Shown here one piece after another: positions 1 through 8,201 of a stretch of DNA of 33,966 nt. Where the stretch lies: positions 1 to 33,966 of the forward strand of contig CAILVI010000232.1 in the NCBI GenBank assembly GCA_903837595.1. Reading direction: 5' to 3'. Origin of the DNA: an uncultured Thiodictyon sp. GTDB lineage: Bacteria; Pseudomonadota; Gammaproteobacteria; Chromatiales; Chromatiaceae. Below the pieces are notes generated by a model. That model worked only from the letters and a program-made list of their open reading frames with translations. It searched no databases and was not told where the DNA came from. The translations under genes were made by a program, and so were the position numbers. Each line of letters begins with the position of its first letter. The first letter of the stretch is position 1.

Positions 1-233
1 ACCGCATCCGGCCGTCCGTCGAGGGCCTGCTGCGCACCGAGCTGCGGCACGACATGGAGACGCTGGTGCGGCACGCCGTGCGGGCTAATGTCGGGGTCTC
101 GGTCAGCCATCTGCGGCACGGCTCGGAGCTGCTGGAGCAATTGATCGAACACGAGGGACTGGTCGTGGTCGGGGCCGAGTATTCGCTGGACACCGGGGTG
201 GTCGAGTTTTTCAATGGGATCGAGGTCGCCTAA
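1..233 (+). CDS. beta-carbonic anhydrase, C-terminal part (5' end outside window)
   Basis: Open from the window edge to TAA at 231-233, giving about 76 residues of a C-terminus. Two blocks match the end of bacterial beta-carbonic anhydrases: a helix reading AVRANVGVSVSHLRHGSELL and the closing beta strand VVVGAEYSLDTGVVEFF. These enzymes interconvert CO2 and bicarbonate with a zinc bound by Cys and His; the zinc ligands lie upstream of the visible part, so activity cannot be judged. The next gene starts 8-14 bases after the stop on the same strand, so they may be co-transcribed. The family is fairly sure, the exact subtype is not. Confidence 0.75.
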   Translation, partial: RIRPSVEGLLRTELRHDMETLVRHAVRANVGVSVSHLRHGSELLEQLIEHEGLVVVGAEYSLDTGVVEFFNGIEVA

Positions 234-247
234 TCGGGGGCTTGTCC

Positions 248-931
248 ATGGCCGCCAGCCAAAGCGTCTGCGTCGTCGTCGATGACCGCGAGTCGGCCGG
301 TGCCGTCCTCGCCGCACTGCGTGGCCACGAGGGGGTCGAGACGCGGGTGGCGCGGCTGGCGCTCGGCGACTATCTGGTCGATGATACGCTGCTCTTCGAG
401 CGCAAGACCCTGCCGGACCTCGTCGCCTCGATCAAGGATGGACGGCTCTTTACACAGGGGTTACGGCTGGCGCAGGCCCCGCTGCCCACGGCGCTGATCC
501 TGGAGGGCACGACGCGGGACCTGGCCGATTGCCGGATGCGGCGCGAGGCGATCCAGGGCGCGCTGGTCGCCCTGACCCTGTTTCTGGGGATTCCCTTGCT
601 GCGCTCGCTGGGCCCGGCGGAGACGGCGCAGTTGATGTTGTTCGCGGCCCGTCAGGGGCGGGCCTTCGCGTCCGGTTCGCTGCCCCGCAAGGGACGCCGG
701 CCGCGCGGCAAGGCACGGGTCCAAAGCCGCATCCTGCAAGGCCTGCCGGGCATTGGCCCCGAGCGCGCCAAGCGGCTGCTGGAGCGGTTTGGTACGATCG
801 AGGCGGTGATGGCCGCTCCGGCCACCGAATTGGCCGGCGTGCATGGGATCGGCAAGGAGACGGCCGCGGCGATTCGCTGGGCGGTGGAGGATGCCGCGGC
901 GACCTATGACCTGGCGGATCTGTCACCCTGA
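248..931 (+). CDS. stand-alone XPF/ERCC4-family nuclease with C-terminal helix-hairpin-helix
   Basis: Predicted structure-specific DNA nuclease of about 227 residues. The N-terminal half has the XPF/Mus81/Hef nuclease signature: VVVDDRES near residues 8-15, LGDYLVDD, then FERKTLPDL and SIKDGRLF. The acidic and ERK residues bind the metal and cut DNA in this family. After a basic linker (RKGRRPRGKARVQ) comes a tandem helix-hairpin-helix region (LPGIGPERAKRLL and VHGIGKETAAAI) that would bind DNA. There is no helicase domain, unlike archaeal Hef. ATG at 248 is preferred; an in-frame TTG at 242 is the alternative. It lies between a carbonic anhydrase and gloB, so context gives no repair-specific partner. 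Role in flap or fork processing is inference. Confidence 0.8.
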   Translation: MAASQSVCVVVDDRESAGAVLAALRGHEGVETRVARLALGDYLVDDTLLFERKTLPDLVASIKDGRLFTQGLRLAQAPLPTALILEGTTRDLADCRMRREAIQGALVALTLFLGIPLLRSLGPAETAQLMLFAARQGRAFASGSLPRKGRRPRGKARVQSRILQGLPGIGPERAKRLLERFGTIEAVMAAPATELAGVHGIGKETAAAIRWAVEDAAATYDLADLSP

Positions 932-952
932 GGCCAACAAGGACCACCATCC

Positions 953-1732
953 ATGCTCAACATCTGCCCCATTCCCGCCTTCGACGACAACTACATCTGG
1001 CTCTTGACCGAGCCGCCCGGCCGCGACGCGGTGGTGGTGGACCCCGGTGACGCGGCCCCGGTGCTAGAGACCCTGGCGGCCGAGGGATTGCGACTCACCG
1101 CCGTGCTGGTGACCCACCACCATGGGGACCATGTGGGCGGGCTCGCTGAGTTGGCGCTGGCCTTCCCGGGGCTCACGGTCATCGGCCCCAACGATTCGCA
1201 CATCCGCGGCCTGACCCGGCAGGTCGGCGAGGGTGAGGTGGTCGCGCCCCCGGGTCTCACCAGTCGCTTCACCGTCTGGGAGGTTCCGGGCCACACCGCG
1301 ACCCACATCGCTTTCTTGGGGGAGGGCCTGCTCTTCTGCGGGGATACCCTGTTCGCCGGCGGCTGCGGGCGGGTTTTCGGCGATACCCCGCAGCGCCTGT
1401 CCGCCTCCTTGCGCCGCATCGCCGCCCTGGACCCGGCGACGCGCCAGTTCTGCGCCCACGAATACACCCTGGCCAACCTGGGCTTCGCCCGCTGGGTGGA
1501 ACCGGACAACCCGGCGGTGATTGCCCGTGAGCGCAAGGCGGCGGCGCTCCGCGCCCAGGGCCTGCCGACGGTGCCGTCGGAGCTCGCCGAGGAACTCGCC
1601 ACCAACCCCTTCCTGCGCACCGGCGAGCCCCAGGTCATCGCCGCCGCCGAGCGCTTTGCCGGGCACCCGCTCCAGGGTCACGCGGCGGTCTTCACAGCGC
1701 TCCGGCGGTGGAAGGACACGCAATATGATTGA
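953..1732 (+). CDS. gloB: hydroxyacylglutathione hydrolase (glyoxalase II)
   Basis: 259 residues, the usual length for glyoxalase II, a cytosolic metallo-beta-lactamase-fold enzyme that hydrolyses S-lactoylglutathione to glutathione and D-lactate in methylglyoxal detoxification. The binuclear metal motif THHHGDHVGG is near residues 54-63, with the later ligands in GHTATHIAF, FCGDTLF and CAHEYTLANL. The C-terminal glutathione-binding helices carry the typical NPFLRT and RWKDTQYD ending. An AAGGA sits about 8 bases before ATG 953. The stop overlaps the start of the next gene by 8 bases (1725-1732), so they are probably translationally coupled. In this organism the thiol cofactor may be glutathione amide (see garA/garB in this window), which is inference. 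Confidence 0.96.
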   Translation: MLNICPIPAFDDNYIWLLTEPPGRDAVVVDPGDAAPVLETLAAEGLRLTAVLVTHHHGDHVGGLAELALAFPGLTVIGPNDSHIRGLTRQVGEGEVVAPPGLTSRFTVWEVPGHTATHIAFLGEGLLFCGDTLFAGGCGRVFGDTPQRLSASLRRIAALDPATRQFCAHEYTLANLGFARWVEPDNPAVIARERKAAALRAQGLPTVPSELAEELATNPFLRTGEPQVIAAAERFAGHPLQGHAAVFTALRRWKDTQYD

Positions 1733-2495
1733 GCCCCCTGAGCGCATCTACGACTTGCTGATCGACGCGGTTCCCACCGCGGCGTGCGCGGACGAGGTCC
1801 TGATCGGTCTGACCTGGACGCTGTGCCGCACGGCCGGCGGCATCGGTCTGGCGATGAGCCCCGGGACCGCCACCCGCACCCTCGCCTGGCCCGGAACACT
1901 TGCCGGCCGACGCCTTGCGGAGCTGGCCCCCTGGGTGCGCGCCTGGGACCCCTTTGAGGCGACGGTCGGGATGGCTGCCATCAACGCTGCACTCAACCCC
2001 GGCGCGGTCCTGGCCGCGACCGCCGTGGGGCTCACCCCCGGCCCCGCCGCCAACCTGGCCGTCTTCCACCACTTTGCGGACCAACTCGCCGGCCGGCGGG
2101 TTGCGGTCATCGGGCGCTATCCCGGCTTGGATGCACTCGAGTTGGGTTGGGACCTGACCGTGATCGAGCGCAACCCGGGGGCCGGCGATCTCCCGGACCC
2201 GGCCGCCGAGTTCTGTCTGCCGGCCGCCGACTGGGTCTTCCTTACCGCCACCAGCCTGATCAACAAGACCTTTCCGCGACTCGCCGAACTCTCCCGCGCG
2301 GCCACCCTGGTCTTGATGGGGCCCACCGTCCCCTGGCTTGGCGAGCTGCGGGACTGGGGCGTCGACTATCTGGCCGGCGTGCGGGTGACTGACCCACAGG
2401 GGTTGCGCCAGACTATCGCCGAGGGCGGCGGGACCCGCATCTTTGCGGCCGGGGTGGAGTACGCGGTGGCGGACCTGCGCCCGGCGGGCGGATGA
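1725..2495 (+). CDS. DUF364 / DUF4213-type protein (putative heavy-metal chelatase fold)
   Basis: 256 residues starting at ATG 1725 inside the end of gloB (ATGATTGA overlap). The N-terminal half (ADEVLIGLTWTLC, then ATVGMAAINAALNP) and the Rossmann-like C-terminal half (GRRVAVIGRYPGLDALE, FLTATSLINKTFPRL, VLMGPTVPW) fit the DUF4213-DUF364 pair, sometimes called a putative heavy-metal chelation protein. Members occur mainly in anaerobes and archaea, often near metal-cofactor genes; no biochemical role is firmly established as far as I know. An upstream in-frame extension to 1521 lies wholly within gloB and is not credible. Coupling to gloB is seen in the sequence, a shared function is not implied. 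Confidence 0.75.
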   Translation: MIEPPERIYDLLIDAVPTAACADEVLIGLTWTLCRTAGGIGLAMSPGTATRTLAWPGTLAGRRLAELAPWVRAWDPFEATVGMAAINAALNPGAVLAATAVGLTPGPAANLAVFHHFADQLAGRRVAVIGRYPGLDALELGWDLTVIERNPGAGDLPDPAAEFCLPAADWVFLTATSLINKTFPRLAELSRAATLVLMGPTVPWLGELRDWGVDYLAGVRVTDPQGLRQTIAEGGGTRIFAAGVEYAVADLRPAGG

Positions 2496-2634
2496 ACCTG
2501 CCCCGTTTCTGTTATGATGGCCGACTTCTTGCGGTTCCCCTGGGCGGCCTGCAACGCCGTCGCATCCGCGCCCTGTCCTGCCGGCGCCGCCGCTCCCCGC
2601 GATCACCTGACGAGACCAGCGACGGTCCATAACG

Positions 2635-4437
2635 ATGACCGACCTCAGCCATATCCGTAATTTTTCGATCATTGCCCACATCGACCATGGCAAGTCGACC
2701 ATCGCGGATCGCTTCATCCAGCTCTCCGGAGCCCTGACCGAGCGCGAAATGTCGAGCCAGGTCCTTGATTCGATGGACCTGGAGCGCGAGCGCGGGATCA
2801 CCATCAAGGCCCAGAGCATTGCCCTGGACTTCAAGTCCAAGGACGGGCGCACCTACCTGCTCAACTTCATCGACACCCCGGGTCATGTGGACTTTTCCTA
2901 TGAGGTGTCCCGCTCGCTGGCCGCCTGCGAGGGCGCGCTGCTGGTGGTGGACGCCGCCCAGGGGGTCGAGGCGCAGAGTGTGGCCAACTGCTACACGGCG
3001 ATCGAACAGGGGCTGGAGGTGCTGCCGGTCTTAAACAAGATCGACCTGCCCAACGCCGAGCCGGAGCGGGTGATCAAGGAGATCGAGGAGATTATCGGCA
3101 TTGAGGCCGAGGATGCGCTGCGGGTGAGTGCCAAGACCGGCGAGGGTATCCCTGACCTGCTGGAGGCCTTGGTGGTCCGTATCCCGCCGCCCAAGGGCGA
3201 CCGCGATGCCCCCTTGCAGGCACTGATCATCGATTCCTGGTTCGACCCCTATGTGGGCGTGGTCTCGCTGGTGCGCGTCATGAACGGTGAGATCCGTCGC
3301 CGCGACAAGATCGTCATGCTGGCCACCGGGCGCAGCCATCTGGTGGACTCGGTGGGGGTCTTTACCCCCAAGAAGACCGAGCGCCCCAGCCTGGGCCCCG
3401 GCGAGGTCGGCTATCTCATCGCCTCTATCAAGGAGATCGACGGCGCCCCGGTGGGTGATACCATCACCCGACCCGAACGGCCGGGGGAGAAGCTGGAAGG
3501 CTTCAAGGAGATGCGTCCGCGGGTCTTCTCCGGGCTCTATCCGGTGGATTCGGACGCCTACGAGGACCTGCGCGAGGCCCTGAGCAAGTTACGGCTCAAC
3601 GATGCCTCACTCTTTTATGAGCCGGAGGTGTCCCAGGCACTGGGGTTCGGTTCCCGCTGCGGCTTCCTGGGGATGCTCCACATGGAGATCGTCCAGGAGC
3701 GGTTGGAACGCGAGTATGACCTGGACCTGATTACCACGGCCCCGACCGTGGTCTACGAGGTACTGCGCCAGGACGGTGAGGTCTTTCGCATCGACAATCC
3801 GGCCAATCTGCCGGAGCCCAATAAGATCAGTGAGGTCCGCGAGCCCATCATCGAGGCCCACATCCTCACCCCCCCGGACTATCTGGGTAACGTGATCAAC
3901 CTGTGCATCGAGAAGCGCGGGGTGCAGAAGCAGATCCATTACCTGGGCGGGCAGGTGCAGGTGACCTATGAACTGCCGCTCGCGGAGGTCGTGCTCGATT
4001 TCTTCGACCGCTTGAAGTCGGCCAGCCGCGGCTATGCCTCATTCGAATACGAGCATAAGCGCTTTCAGGCCTCGGACCTGGTGAAGCTCGATGTGCTGAT
4101 CAACGGCGACAAGGTGGATTCGCTCTCGACCATCGTGCACCGCGCGGTTTCCCAGTCACGCGGTCAGGACATCACGGTGCTGATGAAGGAGCTGATCCCG
4201 CGCCAGATGTTCGAGGTGGCCATCAAGGCCGCCATCGGCAGCACGATTAGTGCCCGCACCACGGTCAAGGCCTTGCGCAAGAACGTGTTGGCCAAGTGCT
4301 ATGGCGGCGATGTGTCGCGTAAGCGCAAGCTGTTGGACAAACAGAAGAAGGGCAAGAAGCGCATGAAGCAGGTGGGGCGTGTGGAGATTCCCCAGGAGGC
4401 CTTCCTGGCCGTGCTGCAGGTGGGCAAGGACAATTGA
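2635..4437 (+). CDS. lepA: elongation factor 4 (LepA), ribosome back-translocase GTPase
   Basis: 600 residues, full length for EF-4, a translational GTPase associated with the cytoplasm and inner membrane that acts on stalled or misassembled ribosomes. G motifs are intact: AHIDHGKST at 14-22, RGIT at 53-56, DTPGHVDF at 80-87 and NKID at 134-137. Domains II to V follow, and the LepA-specific C-terminal domain carries the basic block [23 protein letters not shown] 2635 follows a 139-base gap from the DUF364 gene in which no further gene is seen. It heads the co-directional series lepA, lepB, DUF4845, rnc, era, recO and pdxJ, an order well known in gammaproteobacteria. Confidence 0.98.
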   Translation: MTDLSHIRNFSIIAHIDHGKSTIADRFIQLSGALTEREMSSQVLDSMDLERERGITIKAQSIALDFKSKDGRTYLLNFIDTPGHVDFSYEVSRSLAACEGALLVVDAAQGVEAQSVANCYTAIEQGLEVLPVLNKIDLPNAEPERVIKEIEEIIGIEAEDALRVSAKTGEGIPDLLEALVVRIPPPKGDRDAPLQALIIDSWFDPYVGVVSLVRVMNGEIRRRDKIVMLATGRSHLVDSVGVFTPKKTERPSLGPGEVGYLIASIKEIDGAPVGDTITRPERPGEKLEGFKEMRPRVFSGLYPVDSDAYEDLREALSKLRLNDASLFYEPEVSQALGFGSRCGFLGMLHMEIVQERLEREYDLDLITTAPTVVYEVLRQDGEVFRIDNPANLPEPNKISEVREPIIEAHILTPPDYLGNVINLCIEKRGVQKQIHYLGGQVQVTYELPLAEVVLDFFDRLKSASRGYASFEYEHKRFQASDLVKLDVLINGDKVDSLSTIVHRAVSQSRGQDITVLMKELIPRQMFEVAIKAAIGSTISARTTVKALRKNVLAKCYGGDVSRKRKLLDKQKKGKKRMKQVGRVEIPQEAFLAVLQVGKDN

Positions 4438-4501
4438 GGGCCGGGCGTGGACTGGTCGCGGACTGGTCGCGTCTGGCCGGGTTTGAATCTGACTATCTGA
4501 G

Positions 4502-5332
4502 ATGTCCATGAATTTCGATTTTCCGGCCTTTCTGGTGCTGGCCTCCGCCGTGACGGGCGGCATCTGGCTGGTGGATGCCCTCGCCTTTGCGCCCAAGCGT
4601 CGTGCGGGGGCGGCTGCCGCGTCAGTCGTCAGGCGCGAGCCCATGCTGGTCGAGTATGCCCGGTCCTTCTTTCCGGTCATCCTCATCGTCCTGCTGTTGC
4701 GCTCGTTCCTGGTCGAGCCCTTTCGTATTCCCTCCAATTCCATGATGCCGACTCTGCTGACCGGGGACTTCATCCTGGTCAACAAGTTTGCCTATGGTCT
4801 GCGGCTGCCGGTCCTCAATACCAAGTTCCTGCCCATCGGTGAGCCGCGGCACGGCGATGTAGTGGTCTTCAAGTATCCGGTGGACGGCAAGACCGACTAT
4901 ATCAAGCGGATCGTCGGCGTGCCGGGCGACCAGGTTTCCTATCGGGACAAGACGATCTATCTCAACGGCAAACCGCAGGGTCAAGTGCCGATCGGGCTCT
5001 ATACCGGGGTAGCCTCGGGGGCGGGGATGACCGGCGCCCGGGACGCGCTGGAGACGCTGGACGGCGTTGAACACCACACCTTGGCCGTGCCGGGTCGGCC
5101 GGACCTGCCGCCCGGGTGCCGGGTGTTGGCCCTGGGGTCGGTGACGGTGCCGCCCGGTCACTATTTTGTGATGGGTGACAATCGCGACAACAGCAACGAC
5201 AGCCGCTGCTGGGGCTTCGTGCCGGAGGGTAATCTGGTTGGCAAGGCCTTTGCCATCTGGATGCACTGGGACGGCGAGCGGACGGGTTTCCCGCCCATCG
5301 CCTGGGGCCGACTGGGTCATCTGATTCAATAG
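4502..5332 (+). CDS. lepB: signal peptidase I
   Basis: 276-residue inner-membrane serine protease that removes signal peptides from secreted proteins. Two N-terminal transmembrane stretches are visible (about residues 8-30 and 56-70). The catalytic Ser is S80 in PSNSMMPTL, the general-base Lys is K135 in YIKRIVGVPGD, and the conserved box GDNRDNSNDSR lies near the C-terminus. The periplasmic domain is shorter than in E. coli LepB. ATG 4502 and ATG 4508 are both possible starts, and neither has a strong Shine-Dalgarno sequence. It follows lepA by 64 bases, which contain a tandem 11-bp duplication at 4449-4470. Confidence 0.97.
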   Translation: MSMNFDFPAFLVLASAVTGGIWLVDALAFAPKRRAGAAAASVVRREPMLVEYARSFFPVILIVLLLRSFLVEPFRIPSNSMMPTLLTGDFILVNKFAYGLRLPVLNTKFLPIGEPRHGDVVVFKYPVDGKTDYIKRIVGVPGDQVSYRDKTIYLNGKPQGQVPIGLYTGVASGAGMTGARDALETLDGVEHHTLAVPGRPDLPPGCRVLALGSVTVPPGHYFVMGDNRDNSNDSRCWGFVPEGNLVGKAFAIWMHWDGERTGFPPIAWGRLGHLIQ

Positions 5333-5344
5333 GGGGTAATCAAA

Positions 5345-5725
5345 ATGACGAAGATGCCTGCCATGCAGAAGGGGATGGGTGCGAGCGGCATGCTGTTCGT
5401 CTTGGTGGTGGTCATTACGCTGGGGACTGTGCTTTTCAAACTCGGTCCCTGCTATATGAGCTTCTACACCATGACCTCGATCATGAAAGACGTGGCCGCC
5501 GCCCCGGAGCCCATCGTGGGGGGTAAGCCGGCCATCATGCGGATCATGGAGAGCCGCATGATGGTCAACAACATCCGCGGCGTCGATGCCAAGTCGTTCA
5601 CGCTCAAGCAGACGGGGGATAACACCTCCGAGCTCACGGTCGATTATGAGCAGCGGGAGCACCTCTTCTTTAACATCGACGCGGTGCTGACCTTCCATTA
5701 CACGGTGGTGGTCAAGGGTCGGTGA
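5345..5725 (+). CDS. DUF4845 membrane protein
   Basis: 126 residues with one N-terminal transmembrane segment (about residues 13-31, ASGMLFVLVVVITLGTV) followed by a small soluble domain, most likely periplasmic. This is the DUF4845 protein regularly found between lepB and rnc in gammaproteobacteria; its function is not known to me. AGGGGG precedes ATG 5345 by about 7 bases. The stop overlaps the GTG start of rnc (GTGA, 5722-5725), indicating translational coupling. Family assignment rests on position, length and topology more than on a catalytic motif. Confidence 0.8.
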   Translation: MTKMPAMQKGMGASGMLFVLVVVITLGTVLFKLGPCYMSFYTMTSIMKDVAAAPEPIVGGKPAIMRIMESRMMVNNIRGVDAKSFTLKQTGDNTSELTVDYEQREHLFFNIDAVLTFHYTVVVKGR

Positions 5726-6411
5726 ATACGGACAGCCGCCGCCTGGCCCGCGCCCTGGGCTACCCCTTCGCCCGCTGGGAGTTGCTGCACCAAGCCCTGA
5801 CCCACCGCAGTGCGGGTGCAGTGAACAATGAGCGGTTGGAGTTTCTCGGCGACGCACTGATTGGGTTCGCCGTCGCCGAGGCCTTGGTTGGCCGCTTCCC
5901 GCAGGCCGACGAGGGAACTTTGAGTCGCATGCGGGCCTCGCTCGTCAAACGTGAGTCGCTGGCGCAACTTGCCCGCGGCCTGCAACTGGGGGACTATCTG
6001 CGTCTGGGCACCGGTGAACTACGCACCGGTGGCCACACCCGTGACTCCATCCTGGCGGACGCCCTGGAGGCGGTGCTGGGCGCGGTCTATCTGGATGGTG
6101 GCTTCGCGCGGGCGCAGGCGGTGGTGACGCAACTCTTTCGCGTCCCGCTGGAGCAACTCAATGATGCGCGTGCCAGTAAGGACCCCAAGACCCGTCTGCA
6201 GGAGCTCCTGCAGGCGCGCCATCGCCCGATCCCCGACTATGAGGTGCTGACGGTCGGCGGGACCCAGCACGCCCAGAGCTTCACCGTCAGTTGCGTGCTG
6301 CCGGACGATCGATGGTGCAGCCGCGGCGAGGGCAGCAGTCGGCGGCGTGCCGAACAGGCCGCCGCTGAGGCGATGTTGACACAATTCGAAGGACAGGTTG
6401 CTCATGGCTGA
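5722..6411 (+). CDS. rnc: ribonuclease III
   Basis: 229 residues. RNase III cuts double-stranded RNA during rRNA maturation and mRNA turnover. The signature NERLEFLGDA is at 36-45, with the metal-binding Glu and Asp present; the second acidic cluster is around ADALEAVLGAVY. A C-terminal double-stranded RNA-binding domain begins at DPKTRLQELLQ and ends with the Ala-rich helix RRRAEQAAAEAML. The start is GTG at 5722, overlapping the upstream stop. The 3' end overlaps the era ATG by 8 bases (6404-6411). The rnc-era pairing is conserved across many bacteria. Confidence 0.97.
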   Translation: MNTDSRRLARALGYPFARWELLHQALTHRSAGAVNNERLEFLGDALIGFAVAEALVGRFPQADEGTLSRMRASLVKRESLAQLARGLQLGDYLRLGTGELRTGGHTRDSILADALEAVLGAVYLDGGFARAQAVVTQLFRVPLEQLNDARASKDPKTRLQELLQARHRPIPDYEVLTVGGTQHAQSFTVSCVLPDDRWCSRGEGSSRRRAEQAAAEAMLTQFEGQVAHG

Positions 6412-7306
6412 CCAGGCACCGCCGCGTTGCGGCTACGTTACTATCATCGGGCGGCCCAACGTGGGCAAGTCCACCTTGTTGAACCGCATTTTGGGCCAGA
6501 AGCTGGCCATCACCTCGCACAAGGCACAGACCACCCGTCATGCCATCTTGGGTATCAAGACCCGCCCCGAGGGCCAGATCCTGTTCGTCGACACGCCGGG
6601 CATCCATCGCCGGGGGGAGGGTGCACTCAATCGCTATCTCAACCGGGCGGCCCGCACGGCGATCGGCGATACCGACCTGGTGCTGCTGGTGGTCGAGGCC
6701 CTGCGTTGGACCGACGAGGATGCGCTGGCCCTGGAGGCGCTGACCACGGCCGGACTGCCCGCCATCGCCGTCATCAACAAGGTCGACGGCATTCCCGATA
6801 AGTCGGTCCTGCTGCCGCACCTGGAATCGCTGGCGGTGCGCTATGCCTTCCGCGAGCTGATTCCGGTCTCCGCCGCCCGCGGCGACGGGATCGAGGCCCT
6901 GGAGCGGGCGGTGATCGCGGCCCTGCCCGAGGGTGAGTTTCAGTACCCCGAGGATCAGATCACCGATCGCTCTGAGCGGTTTTTCGCCGCCGAGTTGTTG
7001 CGCGAGCAGTTGGTTCAGCGTTATGGCGAGGAGTTGCCCTACCGCACGACGGTGGAGATCGAGCGCTTCGAGGCGGTGGACGGACGCTATCGGATCAATG
7101 CACTGATCTGGGTCGAGCGTCCGGGTCAGAAGGCGATCCTGATCGGGAAGGGCGGTGAGGCGATGAAGGCGACCGCCACCCAGGCGCGTCTGGAGATGCA
7201 GAAACTGTTCGGCTGTTCGGTCCACCTGGAGGTCTGGGTGAAGGTCAAGAAGAGCTGGTCGAGTGACGAGGCGGCCTTGGCCCGCTTGGGTTATCACGAC
7301 GGGTGA
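6404..7306 (+). CDS. era: GTPase Era
   Basis: 300 residues from ATG 6404; a TTG two codons upstream is less likely. Era is a GTPase that binds the 3' end of 16S rRNA during 30S assembly. Motifs seen: GRPNVGKST at 16-24 (G1), VDTPGIHR (G3), NKVDGI (G4), VSAARGDGI (G5). A C-terminal KH domain includes IGKGGEAMKATATQARLEM. Both ends overlap their neighbours: 8 bases with rnc, and GTGA with recO at 7303-7306. This suggests a tightly coupled rnc-era-recO unit. Confidence 0.98.
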   Translation: MADQAPPRCGYVTIIGRPNVGKSTLLNRILGQKLAITSHKAQTTRHAILGIKTRPEGQILFVDTPGIHRRGEGALNRYLNRAARTAIGDTDLVLLVVEALRWTDEDALALEALTTAGLPAIAVINKVDGIPDKSVLLPHLESLAVRYAFRELIPVSAARGDGIEALERAVIAALPEGEFQYPEDQITDRSERFFAAELLREQLVQRYGEELPYRTTVEIERFEAVDGRYRINALIWVERPGQKAILIGKGGEAMKATATQARLEMQKLFGCSVHLEVWVKVKKSWSSDEAALARLGYHDG

Positions 7307-8022
7307 GCGGCGCCGGCGGTCTGCTCCGGGCCTTGGTCCTGCATCGGCGGGACTATGGCAATACCAGTCTCCTGGTCGAGTTGTTTGCCCAGGGGTCAGG
7401 TCGGTTCCCGGCGATTGCCAAGGGCGCGCGCCGCGGCCGACGCCCCACCAGTGCACTGTTGCAACCCTTCCAGCCCCTCTGGGTGGGGGTGGTGGGGCGC
7501 GGTGAGGTGCTGACCTTGACCCGGGTCGAGGCGGCCGGGCGCCCCTTCGACCTCGGCGGGCCCGCCCTGCCCTGTGCCTTCTATCTGAATGAGGTCCTAA
7601 TGCGGTTGCTCGGTCGCCATGATCCCCACGATCCGATCTTTGCCTTCTATCACGCCGCCCTTGGTCAGTTGGCCGCCGGCGAGCACCTGGACTCGGCCCT
7701 GCGGCGTTTCGAACTGCGCCTGCTGGAGGGTTTGGGCTATGCTCCGTCCCTGGATCGGGTGGTGGATGGGGGCGCGGCGGTGGTGGCGGATCGTCACTAT
7801 CTGGTCGAACCTGGGCGCGGGACGCGTCCGGCTCCGGCCGAGGGTGCGGGCGAGGGGGTCTGCGGTGCGACCCTGCTCGCGCTCGCCCGGGGAGATGAGC
7901 TCGCGCCCGCGCAGGTGCGCGAGGCGCGCACCCTGTGTCGGCGCCTGCTCGAACCCCATCTTGGTCCCAAGCCACTGAAGAGCCGGGAGCTGTTCCGGCA
8001 GTGGCGGGGGAGGGCAACATGA
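7303..8022 (+). CDS. recO: DNA repair protein RecO
   Basis: 239 residues starting with GTG 7303 inside the era stop. RecO helps load RecA on SSB-coated single-stranded DNA in the RecFOR pathway. The N-terminal OB fold is visible in ALVLHRRDYGNTSLLVELF and the following IAKGARRGRRP; the helical C-terminal part ends with KPLKSRELFRQWR. The zinc-binding cysteines found in some RecO proteins are not seen. The last codons and stop lie in the first copy of a 36-bp repeat (8013-8048), so the native C-terminus may have been changed by that element. Confidence 0.92.
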   Translation: MSGAGGLLRALVLHRRDYGNTSLLVELFAQGSGRFPAIAKGARRGRRPTSALLQPFQPLWVGVVGRGEVLTLTRVEAAGRPFDLGGPALPCAFYLNEVLMRLLGRHDPHDPIFAFYHAALGQLAAGEHLDSALRRFELRLLEGLGYAPSLDRVVDGGAAVVADRHYLVEPGRGTRPAPAEGAGEGVCGATLLALARGDELAPAQVREARTLCRRLLEPHLGPKPLKSRELFRQWRGRAT

Positions 8023-8120
8023 GTACCCCGAAGCGCAACCCCCGATATGGGCTTGCCGGGCGGATGGACCCGCAGGACCACGGTGGCAACATGAGTACCC
8101 CGAAGCGCAACCCCCGATAT
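8013..8120 (+). repeat. two identical 36-bp direct repeats with a 36-bp spacer
   Basis: Copies at 8013-8048 and 8085-8120 are identical by eye and begin GGCAACATGAGTACCCC. The period is exactly 72 bases, a multiple of three, so both copies read in the same frame ([10 protein letters not shown]). The first copy contains the last codons and TGA of recO. The perfect identity suggests a recent duplication or a dispersed repeat family. Two copies only, no cas genes nearby. Confidence 0.9.
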
Positions 8121-8201
8121 CACTCTGACGGTCGAGCAGGTGGCAGGGAATTGGAGAAGAGCGATTTGTCCGTAAACGAACGCGTCGGGGAGGTCCGATG
8201 A
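8019..8201 (+). CDS. possible small repeat-derived ORF coupled to recO and pdxJ
   Basis: A 60-codon ORF fills the gap between recO and pdxJ. Its ATG overlaps the recO stop (ATGA, 8019-8022) and its TGA overlaps the pdxJ ATG (ATGA, 8198-8201). GGAGG at 8009-8013 is spaced five bases from the ATG, so initiation is plausible. The predicted peptide repeats [10 protein letters not shown] at residues 1-10 and 25-34 because of the 36-bp repeats, then is polar and charged to the end. It resembles no protein family I know. It may be a genuine small protein, a coupling device that keeps ribosomes moving into pdxJ, or chance. Translation is inferred only. Confidence 0.35.
   Translation: MSTPKRNPRYGLAGRMDPQDHGGNMSTPKRNPRYHSDGRAGGRELEKSDLSVNERVGEVR

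Noticed and set aside
1521-1724. Upstream extension of the DUF364 frame inside gloB
   Set aside because: Arg/Ser/Pro-rich shadow sequence; ATG 1725 with the stop overlap is the sensible start.
6287-8110. 607-codon minus-strand open frame opposite era and recO
   Set aside because: It is antisense to well-supported genes, Arg/Pro-rich, and explained by high GC content.
8013-8120. 36-bp repeats with a 36-bp spacer resembling a minimal CRISPR
   Set aside because: Only two copies, one overlapping the recO stop codon, both in a continuous open frame, with no cas genes or leader in the window.
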